Source: Competibacteraceae bacterium UBA2788 (lineage in GTDB: Bacteria; Pseudomonadota; Gammaproteobacteria; Competibacterales; Competibacteraceae). Taken from it: a stretch of DNA of 6,431 nt. Positions 1 through 5,447 of this stretch are shown in pieces. Position 1 is the first letter of the stretch, and every line of letters starts with the position of its first letter. The notes beneath the pieces are model-generated. The model was not told the DNA's origin, did not search any database, and saw nothing but the letters and a program-made list of their open reading frames with translations. Where the stretch lies: contig DEHY01000184.1 of assembly GCA_002352185.1 (NCBI GenBank), positions 1 through 6,431 on the forward strand, written 5' to 3'. The position numbers were made by a program, and so were the translations under genes.

Positions 1-123
1 ATCTTCTTGTCAATGCCTGCTTTCTTCAACATCCCGCGCCGCTTGCGGAGATGCCGGTTTCTGATCGAAGACGCAGGCAAACGCGAATCCCCCAAATGGT
101 GCGCCGAGGATGATCTGCATCAA
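1..123. other. Left-edge segment with no supportable gene
   Basis: This stretch lies downstream of the START-domain gene on the minus strand. The minus strand holds a 36-codon ORF (10-120) whose ATG lies 3 bases past the preceding stop (TGATTGATG), but it has no ribosome binding site and no recognisable motif. Another minus frame stays open to the window edge with a Lys/Arg-rich reading and could be the start of a gene outside the window. RatA-family genes in gammaproteobacteria are often followed by rnfH, but no RnfH-like sequence can be read here. No gene is called. Confidence 0.5.
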
Positions 124-573
124 TCAAACGCCAGGAGCCGGATTCAGCTTGCGTGCGCGGGTCACGAAGGCATCAACCATCGTCAAGCCCATCTGCGCGA
201 CCAGGACATCGCCAAGCGGATTCAGCCAGAGCGCACGGATCGCGCAGTCGAGGACAAAATCGACGCGGCAGTGTCCTTCGGGGGTGGGCGTAAACGACCA
301 GCCAATCTCGAAGCGGCGAAAGGTCCAGTCTGCGGAGGTTACCCGGATGGAGTGCGGTCGGTTCAATTCGGTGCGGGTGCGAAACCGGTAGATCAGCAGG
401 CCCAGCGCCAATGTCTGCTGCGTTTCGTAAGCGTTGGCGTCGCGGCGGACCACCAGCGCCTCTCGCATCAACGGCAGGAACTCGGGATAGCGTTCCACAT
501 CGGCCACGATATCAAATATCCGCTCGCCAGAAACAGCCACCACCCGACTTTCACGATACGGTGTCAGCACCAT
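124..573 (-). CDS. RatA/COQ10-family START (SRPBCC) domain protein
   Basis: This 149-residue protein is a single START-like (polyketide cyclase/COQ10) domain, the normal length for the family. The diagnostic N-terminal block is present: a helix reading IFDIVADVERYPEFLPL at about residues 19-35. A later FRRFEIGWSFTP-type strand and a C-terminal amphipathic helix (around MVDAFVTRARKL) are also typical. Known members either bind ubiquinone and assist its biosynthesis or respiratory use (COQ10), or are annotated as RatA, reported in E. coli to block ribosomal subunit association. Sequence alone does not separate these roles. The ATG at 573 is preceded by GAGG four bases upstream (578-581), which supports this start. 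The neighbours usual in gammaproteobacteria (smpB divergent, rnfH downstream) are not seen in the window, so the gene may sit alone. A ubiquinone-binding cytosolic or membrane-peripheral role is an inference from the family. Confidence 0.88.
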   Translation of the reverse strand: MVLTPYRESRVVAVSGERIFDIVADVERYPEFLPLMREALVVRRDANAYETQQTLALGLLIYRFRTRTELNRPHSIRVTSADWTFRRFEIGWSFTPTPEGHCRVDFVLDCAIRALWLNPLGDVLVAQMGLTMVDAFVTRARKLNPAPGV

Positions 574-600
574 TTTGCCTCGCAGGCCCCTCCCAGGTTG

Positions 601-745
601 GGCTGTCCGTCCAACATGAGCAGCCCGGTTAATTCTATTAAGCGTAATGTGATAGTTTGCTGACTACAACACAAAACAATCTTCGCCCATTGCGAACCCG
701 GTTGATCGCGGTTGCCTTCGTTGGGGTTAGAATTACAACCCTGAA
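601..745. promoter_or_regulatory. AT-rich divergent intergenic region, probable promoters
   Basis: The gap between the minus-strand START gene and the plus-strand microprotein gene (574-862) holds the least GC-rich stretch in this part of the window. On the plus strand a TTGATC (702-707) and a TAGAAT (728-733) form a weak sigma70-like pair with a 20-base spacer, longer than ideal. On the minus strand several TA-rich hexamers (around 645-660) could serve the START gene, but none has a matching -35 box at standard spacing. The divergent layout requires at least one promoter in each direction here. The exact boxes are guesses. Nothing gene-like was found in 574-862. Confidence 0.3.
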
Positions 746-862
746 CTTCTGATAGCCTCGATGCTTGGATCGCCATTAAGTGCATTGCACCTCCCGGCTA
801 TGGGCAAAACGCTCTTGACCGAATGCCGCGAGCCATTCACCACCATCCAACGGAGAACATCA

Positions 863-1003
863 ATGACCCTATGCCCTGTCGCCCTCATGACCGGCTGCCA
901 GAAATGCCCCATCGTCACGGCGTGCCCCCTGAAAAGCGTCATTGGCGATTACCAGAAGCCCGAAAATGCACCCCCGAAGTCACCTACGGAAGGAAAGCCG
1001 TAG
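863..1003 (+). CDS. Small Cys-rich protein (46 aa), unknown function
   Basis: I do not recognise a named family for this short ORF, but it looks like a real gene. It starts at an ATG with a GGAGA Shine-Dalgarno seven bases upstream (852-856) and ends with TAG. The first half carries four cysteines in a C-x7-C-x2-C-x5-C pattern (Cys4, 12, 15, 21), three of them followed by Pro, and then a KSVIGDY segment at 24-30. The last 16 residues are Pro/Lys/Glu-rich and probably disordered. There is no signal peptide or membrane segment, so it is probably cytosolic. Four closely spaced Cys suggest a Zn2+ or Fe-S site, or a redox or metal-handling role; this is inference. The frame stays open upstream to an ATG at 761, but that longer start lacks a good ribosome binding site and its extra residues look non-coding. 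It stands alone between a divergent and a convergent gene, so context gives no function. Confidence 0.68.
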   Translation: MTLCPVALMTGCQKCPIVTACPLKSVIGDYQKPENAPPKSPTEGKP

Positions 1004-1010
1004 CAAACGA

Positions 1011-1034
1011 GGGGTTAACCCGCCCTCCGGGTTA
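1011..1034. repeat. Overlapping short palindromes after the microprotein gene
   Basis: Seven bases past the microprotein stop lies a perfect 10-base palindrome, GGGTTAACCC (1012-1021). It overlaps a 7-bp stem-loop: TAACCCG (1016-1022) pairs with CGGGTTA (1028-1034) around a 5-base loop. The central AACCC can therefore pair either with the GGGTT before it or with the one after it. No T-run follows, so this is not a standard intrinsic terminator. It could be a 3' stabilising hairpin or a remnant of a REP-like repeat. Confidence 0.45.
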
Positions 1035-1086
1035 CGAACACCGGCTTCATCGAATAATCAACCGAATTCTGCCTATCCCGCTACTA

Positions 1087-1101
1087 CAGGCTCCCAGCCT
1101 G
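1087..1101. repeat. Short hairpin in the convergent intergenic gap
   Basis: CAGGCT and AGCCTG form a 6-bp perfect stem with a 3-base loop, directly overlapped by a second palindrome, CTGCTTGCAG (1099-1108). The site lies between two genes that converge (ends at 1003 and 1192), where bidirectional terminators are expected. There is no T-tract on either side, so terminator function is only possible. The rest of 1035-1191 shows no gene. Confidence 0.3.
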
Positions 1102-1191
1102 CTTGCAGCGGGGATCAAAAACCAACTGCGCTCCTCCAGGGGACTCGCTGCGCTTTACGTACAACTGCGTGGCCGACTTCAGGGAGGTTTC

Positions 1192-2328
1192 TCAGGGTGG
1201 CGCGAACTGAAGCAAGCGCCCACCGGCATAATCGATCAGGTATAACTCGCCCGCCTCGTCTTCGCCAAAGCTGGAGATCGATAGGCCGGTCGCCATTAGC
1301 TCCTCATTAACCCACGCGCCCTGCCGGATCCGGGCAGCCCAAACCCGCCCACTGCTAAAATCGCCATACACGTAGCGCCCGACCAGCACCGGTATCTGCG
1401 AACCGCGATAGACGTAGCCGCCGATCACGGCACTTCCCAGGCGATGGTCGTACTCCAGCACCGGCAGGGTCAAAGTCCCGTCGTTACACGCGCTGGCCGG
1501 CTTGAAACAATGCCGCCCTTCCATGCGCCGCCAGCCGTAGTTCTGCCCGCCGGGATGGCCCGCCGGCTGGAAATTGATTTCCTCCCACTGGTCCTGACCG
1601 ACATCGGCAATATACAAATCGCCAGTCAGGCGGTCGAAACTGAACCGCCAGGGATTGCGCAGGCCGAGCGCCCAGACTTCCGGGCGCGCATTGGGCCGAT
1701 TCACCCAGGGATTGTCGGCAGGAATCCGGTACGGAGGCTGATTCACATCAATCCGCAGCAGCTTGCCCAGGAGTTCATGGGGATTTTGCGCCCGATTCTG
1801 CGGATCGCCGCCGCTGCCGCCATCGCCCATGCCGATATACAGGAATCCGTCAGGACCGAATTGCAATTGCCCCCCGTTGTGGTTGGCGTAGGGCTGCGAC
1901 ACGGTCAAAACGGGGCGTTCACTGTCAGGAGACGCGATATTCGGCGTCTGTGGCGAAACCTCAAAGCGGGAGACGACGGTATTTCCGGCCCGATTCGTGT
2001 AATTGACGAAGAAAGCCCGATTCCGGGCAAAGTCGGGGTGAAAGGCGAGGCTGAGCAGGCCACGTTCGCCCCCACTCGACACCCGATCCCGAAGGTCCAG
2101 AAACGGCGCCGACAGCACCTGTTTGCCATCGAAGATCACAATCCGTCCGCCCTGCAAGGTGATGAACAGCCGCCCTGACCCATCGCGGGCGGTAGTCATC
2201 GCCACAGGCTGGGCCAGGCCGGTCGCCACCTCCCGCAGCGCCACCTCAGCCGCCGGTATCCCGCTGCACCCCACGACGAGACACAGCAGCCCGCACCACC
2301 CCACCCATGAACGAATGCCGGATCGCAT
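1192..2328 (-). CDS. PQQ-dependent sugar dehydrogenase, GSDH family lipoprotein
   Basis: This 378-residue protein belongs to the glucose/sorbosone dehydrogenase family (soluble aldose sugar dehydrogenase, like E. coli YliI). These six-bladed beta-propellers oxidise aldose sugars with PQQ and Ca2+ in the periplasm. Family hallmarks are ERGLLSLAFHPDF (about 88-100), NHNGGQL with the presumed catalytic His150, the FGPDGFLYIGMGDGG blade motif (157-171), GLRNPWR with Arg224/Asn225, and a late IGGYVYRG strand. Cys274 and Cys281 probably form a disulfide. The N-terminus has Arg residues, a hydrophobic stretch and a lipobox (LVVGC), giving a lipid-modified Cys21. Ser at +2 would favour the outer membrane. 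I chose ATG 2328 because AAGG and GGGAG lie 5 and 10 bases upstream (2334-2343). The frame extends seven codons to a TTG at 2349 with poorly spaced SD. No PQQ biosynthesis genes are nearby, so the cofactor must come from elsewhere in the genome or from outside. Confidence 0.93.
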   Translation of the reverse strand: MRSGIRSWVGWCGLLCLVVGCSGIPAAEVALREVATGLAQPVAMTTARDGSGRLFITLQGGRIVIFDGKQVLSAPFLDLRDRVSSGGERGLLSLAFHPDFARNRAFFVNYTNRAGNTVVSRFEVSPQTPNIASPDSERPVLTVSQPYANHNGGQLQFGPDGFLYIGMGDGGSGGDPQNRAQNPHELLGKLLRIDVNQPPYRIPADNPWVNRPNARPEVWALGLRNPWRFSFDRLTGDLYIADVGQDQWEEINFQPAGHPGGQNYGWRRMEGRHCFKPASACNDGTLTLPVLEYDHRLGSAVIGGYVYRGSQIPVLVGRYVYGDFSSGRVWAARIRQGAWVNEELMATGLSISSFGEDEAGELYLIDYAGGRLLQFAPP

Positions 2329-2333
2329 CGTGG

Positions 2334-2343
2334 CCTTTCTCCC
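2334..2343 (-). promoter_or_regulatory. Ribosome binding site deciding the sugar dehydrogenase start
   Basis: On the minus strand this reads GGGAGAAAGG, with AAGG five bases before ATG 2328. It selects that start over the in-frame TTG seven codons upstream and gives a clean lipoprotein signal peptide. Confidence 0.6.
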
Positions 2344-2427
2344 GATCAATTCCTTGCCCGATTCCCACTCAAAACACTTTCAAAATCTACCAGGAAGCGG
2401 AGAGCCAAGTGTGATTTTCAACCAGAC

Positions 2428-2455
2428 GTTATCCTCTATGAACAAAATATAGCAA
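2428..2455 (-). promoter_or_regulatory. Candidate sigma70 promoter for the sugar dehydrogenase
   Basis: On the minus strand TTGCTA (2450-2455) and GATAAC (2428-2433) are separated by 16 bases, each matching four of six consensus positions, in an AT-rich stretch. A start near 2421 would give a leader of roughly 90 bases. The match is moderate and could be chance. Confidence 0.3.
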
Positions 2456-2476
2456 TCCTATCTGAGTTGTGGAAAC

Positions 2477-2529
2477 GTGGCACGGGCATCCTGCCCGTCA
2501 ATTCGTCACGGGCAGGATGCCCGTGCTAC
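2477..2529. repeat. Long inverted repeat (22-bp arms), REP-like palindrome
   Basis: The arms 2477-2498 and 2508-2529 are complementary over all 22 positions, with one G-U pair in RNA, around a 9-base loop. Each arm contains a smaller palindrome, ACGGGC-ATCCT-GCCCGT, so the sequence could fold as one long hairpin or as two short ones. No T-run follows on the right, so it is not a classical intrinsic terminator for plus-strand transcription. It sits between two divergent genes, where a terminator is not expected. Read as protein it gives HGQDARAT-like peptides, which I recall from spurious ORFs over dispersed intergenic repeats in many bacteria. A mobile REP/BIME-type or MITE-like repeat is the likeliest identity. 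It would also lie in the leader of the downstream dioxygenase gene if transcription starts upstream of it. Confidence 0.85.
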
Positions 2530-2597
2530 ATTCGCAATCGGCTTAGGATTGATAGATGGCAACGGTGTGGCTCGCCATGAAACGAGAGATAAATTTT

Positions 2598-3380
2598 ATG
2601 CGCTTTCCAAGTGTTTTCGTGTCTCACGGCGCGCCCAGCCTGCTCCTGGAACCGGAACAGCCCGCGCACCAATTTTTGCGGACTTTCGGTTCGGAATGGG
2701 GCCGACCGGCGGCGATCCTGGTGATTTCAGCCCATTGGGAAACCTCCGGGCCAACCCTCACGACTGCGCCGCGTCTGGAGACGATCTACGATTTCGGCGG
2801 CTTCGATCCGGCGCTCTATGCGATGCGCTATGCGCCGCCCGGCGCGGTCGCAGTCAGTGAGCGGGCGCACGCCTTGCTTGAATCCGCCGGTTTTGCGCCG
2901 CACGTCAATACCCGCCGGGGCATCGATCATGGCGCCTGGGTTCCGCTGGCGCTGATGTATCCGGAAGCCGATGTGCCGGTAGTGCAACTGAGCGTTCAGC
3001 CCCATCTGGGCGCGGCGCATCATCAAGCGCTCGGCCAGGCGCTGCGGCTCCTGCGGGAAGAAGGCGTCCTGATTCTGGCGTCCGGGAGCTTGACCCATAA
3101 CCTGCGGGAAGCGTTCCGCTGGACGCCAGGAGCGGCGACGCCGACCCAGGTGAGCGCTTTCAGTACATGGGTGGCGGACACGCTGGCCGGACCCCACCCG
3201 GACACCCTGCTGGACTACGCGCAGCGTGCGCCCGATGCGCACTGGAACCATCCGACCCCGGAGCATTTCCTGCCGCTGCTGACCGCCTGGGGAGCGGGGA
3301 CGCCGGGCGTCGCTCCTCGCCGCGTCCATGCCAGCGTGACGCTGGGGGTGCTGGCCATGGACGCCTACGTCTTCGCCTGA
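2598..3380 (+). CDS. ygiD: Extradiol ring-cleavage dioxygenase, YgiD/DODA type (LigB superfamily)
   Basis: This 260-residue protein matches the 4,5-DOPA extradiol dioxygenase family (E. coli YgiD, plant betalain DODA). These are class III metal-dependent enzymes that open catechol rings next to the hydroxyls. Metal-ligand and active-site His are in the expected blocks: VSHGAP (His10), ISAHWET (His46), GIDHGAWVPL (His111, catalytic type), GSLTHNL (His167) and HPTPEHFLPL (His223). Spacing between the putative ligands 10/46/167/223 closely follows that known for YgiD, and length is typical. I chose the ATG at 2598 because GAGAG lies nine bases upstream (2584-2588) and family members begin just before the first His motif. 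Alternative ATGs at 2577 and 2556 add 7 or 14 atypical residues. The protein is probably cytosolic. The physiological substrate is unknown for most bacterial members, so DOPA is a family name rather than a claim. The cupin gene 42 bases downstream is probably in the same operon. Confidence 0.93.
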   Translation: MRFPSVFVSHGAPSLLLEPEQPAHQFLRTFGSEWGRPAAILVISAHWETSGPTLTTAPRLETIYDFGGFDPALYAMRYAPPGAVAVSERAHALLESAGFAPHVNTRRGIDHGAWVPLALMYPEADVPVVQLSVQPHLGAAHHQALGQALRLLREEGVLILASGSLTHNLREAFRWTPGAATPTQVSAFSTWVADTLAGPHPDTLLDYAQRAPDAHWNHPTPEHFLPLLTAWGAGTPGVAPRRVHASVTLGVLAMDAYVFA

Positions 3381-3422
3381 AGCACGCCACCCGCCGCCGC
3401 CGGCACTACCGCAGAGTGCAAA

Positions 3423-3737
3423 ATGCCGTCAAAAATCAACCTGCTCCACCCGCTCCCCGCCGATCTTTCCCAGGAGGTCTTCACCGAACTGCTGCGTCAT
3501 GATCCGGTGCGGATCGAGCGCATCGTGTCCAATGGACACGCCTCCCCCGCTGACTTCTGGTATGACCAGGACGACCATGAATGGGTGCTGCTGCTTACAG
3601 GCGAAGCGGACATCGAATTGGGCAACGGCGAACGGGTTCACCTGACCCCGGGCGATGCGCTCAATCTGCCGGCGCGCACCCGCCACCGCGTGGCGTTTAC
3701 TTCGCGCCCCGCTGTCTGGCTGGCCGTGTTTTACTGA
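3423..3737 (+). CDS. Small single-domain cupin protein
   Basis: This 104-residue protein is essentially one cupin beta-barrel. Motif 1 is WYDQDDHEWVLLLTGEA (46-62), keeping the E-x6-G spacing (Glu53, Gly60). Motif 2 is PGDALNLPARTRH (76-88), ending in His88. The usual HxH pair of motif 1 is absent: the matching positions hold Tyr-Asp-Gln, so a metal site, if any, would use something like Gln49, Glu53 and His88. Cupins of this compact type are usually uncharacterised and have been annotated as enzymes, sensors or isomerases without proof. The ATG is preceded by a weak AGAG six bases upstream (3413-3416). The 42-base gap after the dioxygenase suggests cotranscription and perhaps a role in the same aromatic or quinone chemistry, which is inference. 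It has no signal peptide and is probably cytosolic. Confidence 0.88.
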   Translation: MPSKINLLHPLPADLSQEVFTELLRHDPVRIERIVSNGHASPADFWYDQDDHEWVLLLTGEADIELGNGERVHLTPGDALNLPARTRHRVAFTSRPAVWLAVFY

Positions 3738-3960
3738 ATCAGCCCGACGGAATCAGCCGCGCCCCCCCTCCTGGAGCGCTTGCCTGGATGCCTGCGGTTC
3801 CCGGCGCTTTTCGATCCCAAATGCTCCGAGGCCGCGCTATGCTATCCGGGCCGCGCAGTAGCTGAATCCTCTTGCAAACCAGCCGCTTCATCCGGTCCAG
3901 GGAAGGCCATCAACGCCGCGCACAGTTCCCGCCTTATCCAGAGCCTTTGAGGAAGCTTCC
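3738..3960 (+). other. Intergenic gap before the KAS III gene
   Basis: No gene is visible on either strand in these 223 bases; the short ORFs present lack ribosome binding sites and motifs. A TATGCT (3838-3843) resembles a -10 box but has no good -35 partner at standard spacing. The gap is long enough that the KAS III gene probably has its own promoter and is not part of the dioxygenase-cupin unit. The right end holds GAGGAAG (3949-3955), the ribosome binding site of the next gene, eight bases before its ATG. Confidence 0.5.
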
Positions 3961-4980
3961 ATGCACATGCGCCATGCCCGAATCGTCAGTACGGGAAGTG
4001 ATATTCCCCAACAGGTAGTAACCAACGCCGCATTCGCCCCCCGATTCGGCGCGTCCACCGGGGACTGGCTGGTGGAGCATGTCGGCATCCGCGAGCGGCG
4101 CTTCATGGGCGAGGATCAGGCGACCTCGGATCTGGCGGCGGCTGCCGGGCGCACGGCGCTGGAACGGGCCGGCCTGGAGCCGATGGCGCTCGACCGGATC
4201 ATCGTCGCCACCGATACCCCGGATTACTTCAGCCCGGCCACGGCGGCGGTGGTGCAGGCCAAGCTGGGTGCGCGGCGGGCGGGCGTACTCGACGTAAACA
4301 GCGCCTGCGCCGGATGGGTGATCGCGCTGGATCTCGCGGCGCGGCTGGTCCTCACCGAACCCGACCAGACCCTGATCCTGGTCATTGGCGCTTACGGAAT
4401 GAGCCGGTTCCTGGATGGGGGCGATAAGAAAACCGCGACCCTGTTTGCTGACGGCGCGGGGGCGGTCGTTGTGGGCGCCGGCACCGCACCGGGCTGGCTG
4501 GACACGGTGACGGCCGCAGCGGGCGAATACCACGACGCTCTGGGCATCTACACCGGCGGAACCTTCCGCCCAGCCACGGCGGCTCATGTGGCGCAGTACG
4601 GCCCTCCCGTGGTGCAATTCACACGCCCGTTTCCGGCCACCTTCAACACTGAACAGTGGCCGCCGCTGATTGAGCGGCTCCTGGCCCGGGCCAGCGCCCG
4701 CATCGGAACCTGCCTGCACCCGGACGACGTGGATCACTATTACTTCACCCAGGTCAATCTGCGCACTATCGAGGCTACGATGGCGACTCTGGGACAACCG
4801 CTCGCCAAGACCCACTGGATCATGGACAAATACGGGTATACCGGATCGGCCTGCATTCCGATGGCGCTGGACGATGCCATTGCTCAGGGCCGAGGCCCCA
4901 AGCCGGGTTCGCTGGTGCTATTCTGCGCCAGCGGCGGCGGCATCTCCCTGGCTGCGTCGTTGTGGCGGTGGAGCGAGTAG
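3961..4980 (+). CDS. Ketoacyl-ACP synthase III family protein with altered catalytic triad
   Basis: This 339-residue protein has a complete thiolase fold of the FabH/KAS III type, at family length. Visible landmarks are the N-terminal GIRERR block (42-47), the nucleophile motif DVNSACAGW with Cys116, the FADGAGAVVV strand (162-171), and a C-terminal glycine-rich loop, CASGGG (322-327). FabH enzymes condense acyl-CoA with malonyl-ACP using Cys-His-Asn. Here the segment aligning with HQANLR reads TQVNLR (263-268), so Thr263 replaces the His. The segment aligning with GNTS reads GYTGSACIP, so Tyr293 replaces the Asn. A FabH without His/Asn would be expected to keep acyl transfer to Cys but lose malonyl decarboxylation. 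This protein may therefore be an acyltransferase, a different condensing enzyme, or a branch with another mechanism. It should not be named fabH. The start has a strong GAGG eight bases upstream. A zinc-ribbon gene follows after 37 bases. Confidence 0.9.
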   Translation: MHMRHARIVSTGSDIPQQVVTNAAFAPRFGASTGDWLVEHVGIRERRFMGEDQATSDLAAAAGRTALERAGLEPMALDRIIVATDTPDYFSPATAAVVQAKLGARRAGVLDVNSACAGWVIALDLAARLVLTEPDQTLILVIGAYGMSRFLDGGDKKTATLFADGAGAVVVGAGTAPGWLDTVTAAAGEYHDALGIYTGGTFRPATAAHVAQYGPPVVQFTRPFPATFNTEQWPPLIERLLARASARIGTCLHPDDVDHYYFTQVNLRTIEATMATLGQPLAKTHWIMDKYGYTGSACIPMALDDAIAQGRGPKPGSLVLFCASGGGISLAASLWRWSE

Positions 4981-5017
4981 GCAGCGTCCTTAAGGCTATC
5001 CCGCCGGATTCAGCGCG

Positions 5018-5413
5018 ATGAAAAGCAACAAGCAACGCCGTCAGGAAATCAAGGCGCAACGGGCGCGGCGGGCCGCCAGGCAGGCCCGCGCCGTCCAGGC
5101 CCGGCCAGTGGATCGCTCGGTCGGCGTCGTGGCGGTCACTCCCGCCCTGCTGCGACGCAATAACAGCTACGGCGCTCCCAACTTCGTCCAGCGCGGCTAC
5201 TACCAGGATCAGCCGTTCCGCTGTAGGGATTGCGGAGTGGAGGAAATCTGGATGGCGGCGCAACAACGCTGGTGGTACGAAGTGGCGCAGGGTGACGTGT
5301 GGACCACGGCGGTGCGCTGTCGAGCCTGTCGCCAGCGCGAGCGGACGCGCAAGGAGGAGGCGCGGCGCATTCACCAGGAGGGGCTGGCGGCGAAACGGAC
5401 GCGCATCGCTTGA
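5018..5413 (+). CDS. Zinc-ribbon domain protein with basic N-terminus
   Basis: This 131-residue protein carries a zinc-ribbon with two CxxC knuckles: CRDC (Cys69, 72) and CRAC (Cys101, 104). They flank a conserved-looking IWMAAQQRWWYEVAQG segment (77-92). This pattern fits the uncharacterised 'probable zinc-ribbon' family that Pfam names zf-trcl. The first 30 residues and the C-terminal 27 are rich in Arg, Lys, Gln and Ala and probably form charged helices, suggesting nucleic-acid or ribosome contact, which is unproven. It has no signal peptide or membrane segment. The ribosome binding site is weak (GGA about ten bases upstream). It lies 37 bases after the KAS III gene and 34 before the cation pump, so cotranscription with either is plausible. 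Confidence 0.85.
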   Translation: MKSNKQRRQEIKAQRARRAARQARAVQARPVDRSVGVVAVTPALLRRNNSYGAPNFVQRGYYQDQPFRCRDCGVEEIWMAAQQRWWYEVAQGDVWTTAVRCRACRQRERTRKEEARRIHQEGLAAKRTRIA

Positions 5414-5447
5414 TCACCGACACTGACCCTGCCTTGAAGAAGAGACT

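Noticed and set aside
10..120. 36-codon minus-strand ORF just downstream of the START-domain gene
   Set aside because: The TGATTGATG arrangement hints at coupling, but there is no ribosome binding site, no motif and no resemblance to RnfH.
7..663. Long plus-strand ORF (218 codons) over the START-domain gene
   Set aside because: It is antisense to a well-supported family gene, has Arg/Pro/Gln-rich low-information translation, and has no recognisable domain or ribosome binding site.
815..820. TTGACC as a -35 box for the microprotein gene
   Set aside because: No TATAAT-like hexamer occurs 15-19 bases downstream.
574..862. Possible tmRNA, tRNA or other structured RNA in the divergent gap, suggested by the RatA/SmpB context
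   Set aside because: No tRNA-like acceptor ends, CCA, or tmRNA tag reading frame could be found.
1444..2178. Plus-strand ORF of 244 codons inside the sugar dehydrogenase gene
   Set aside because: It is a shadow of the minus-strand gene, which shows complete GSDH family motifs; the plus reading shows none.
2477..2529. Intrinsic terminator interpretation of the inverted repeat
   Set aside because: The stem is strong, but no T-run follows on either strand, and the flanking genes are divergent, so no transcript needs to end there.
2477..2860. Plus-strand ORF of 127 codons beginning in the inverted repeat
   Set aside because: Its first residues are the translated palindrome, and the rest is an out-of-frame reading of the dioxygenase gene. 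This is a known type of spurious ORF.
3934..4815. Minus-strand ORF of 293 codons over the KAS III gene
   Set aside because: It is a GC-rich antisense shadow with no domain; the plus strand carries an intact thiolase fold with a strong ribosome binding site.
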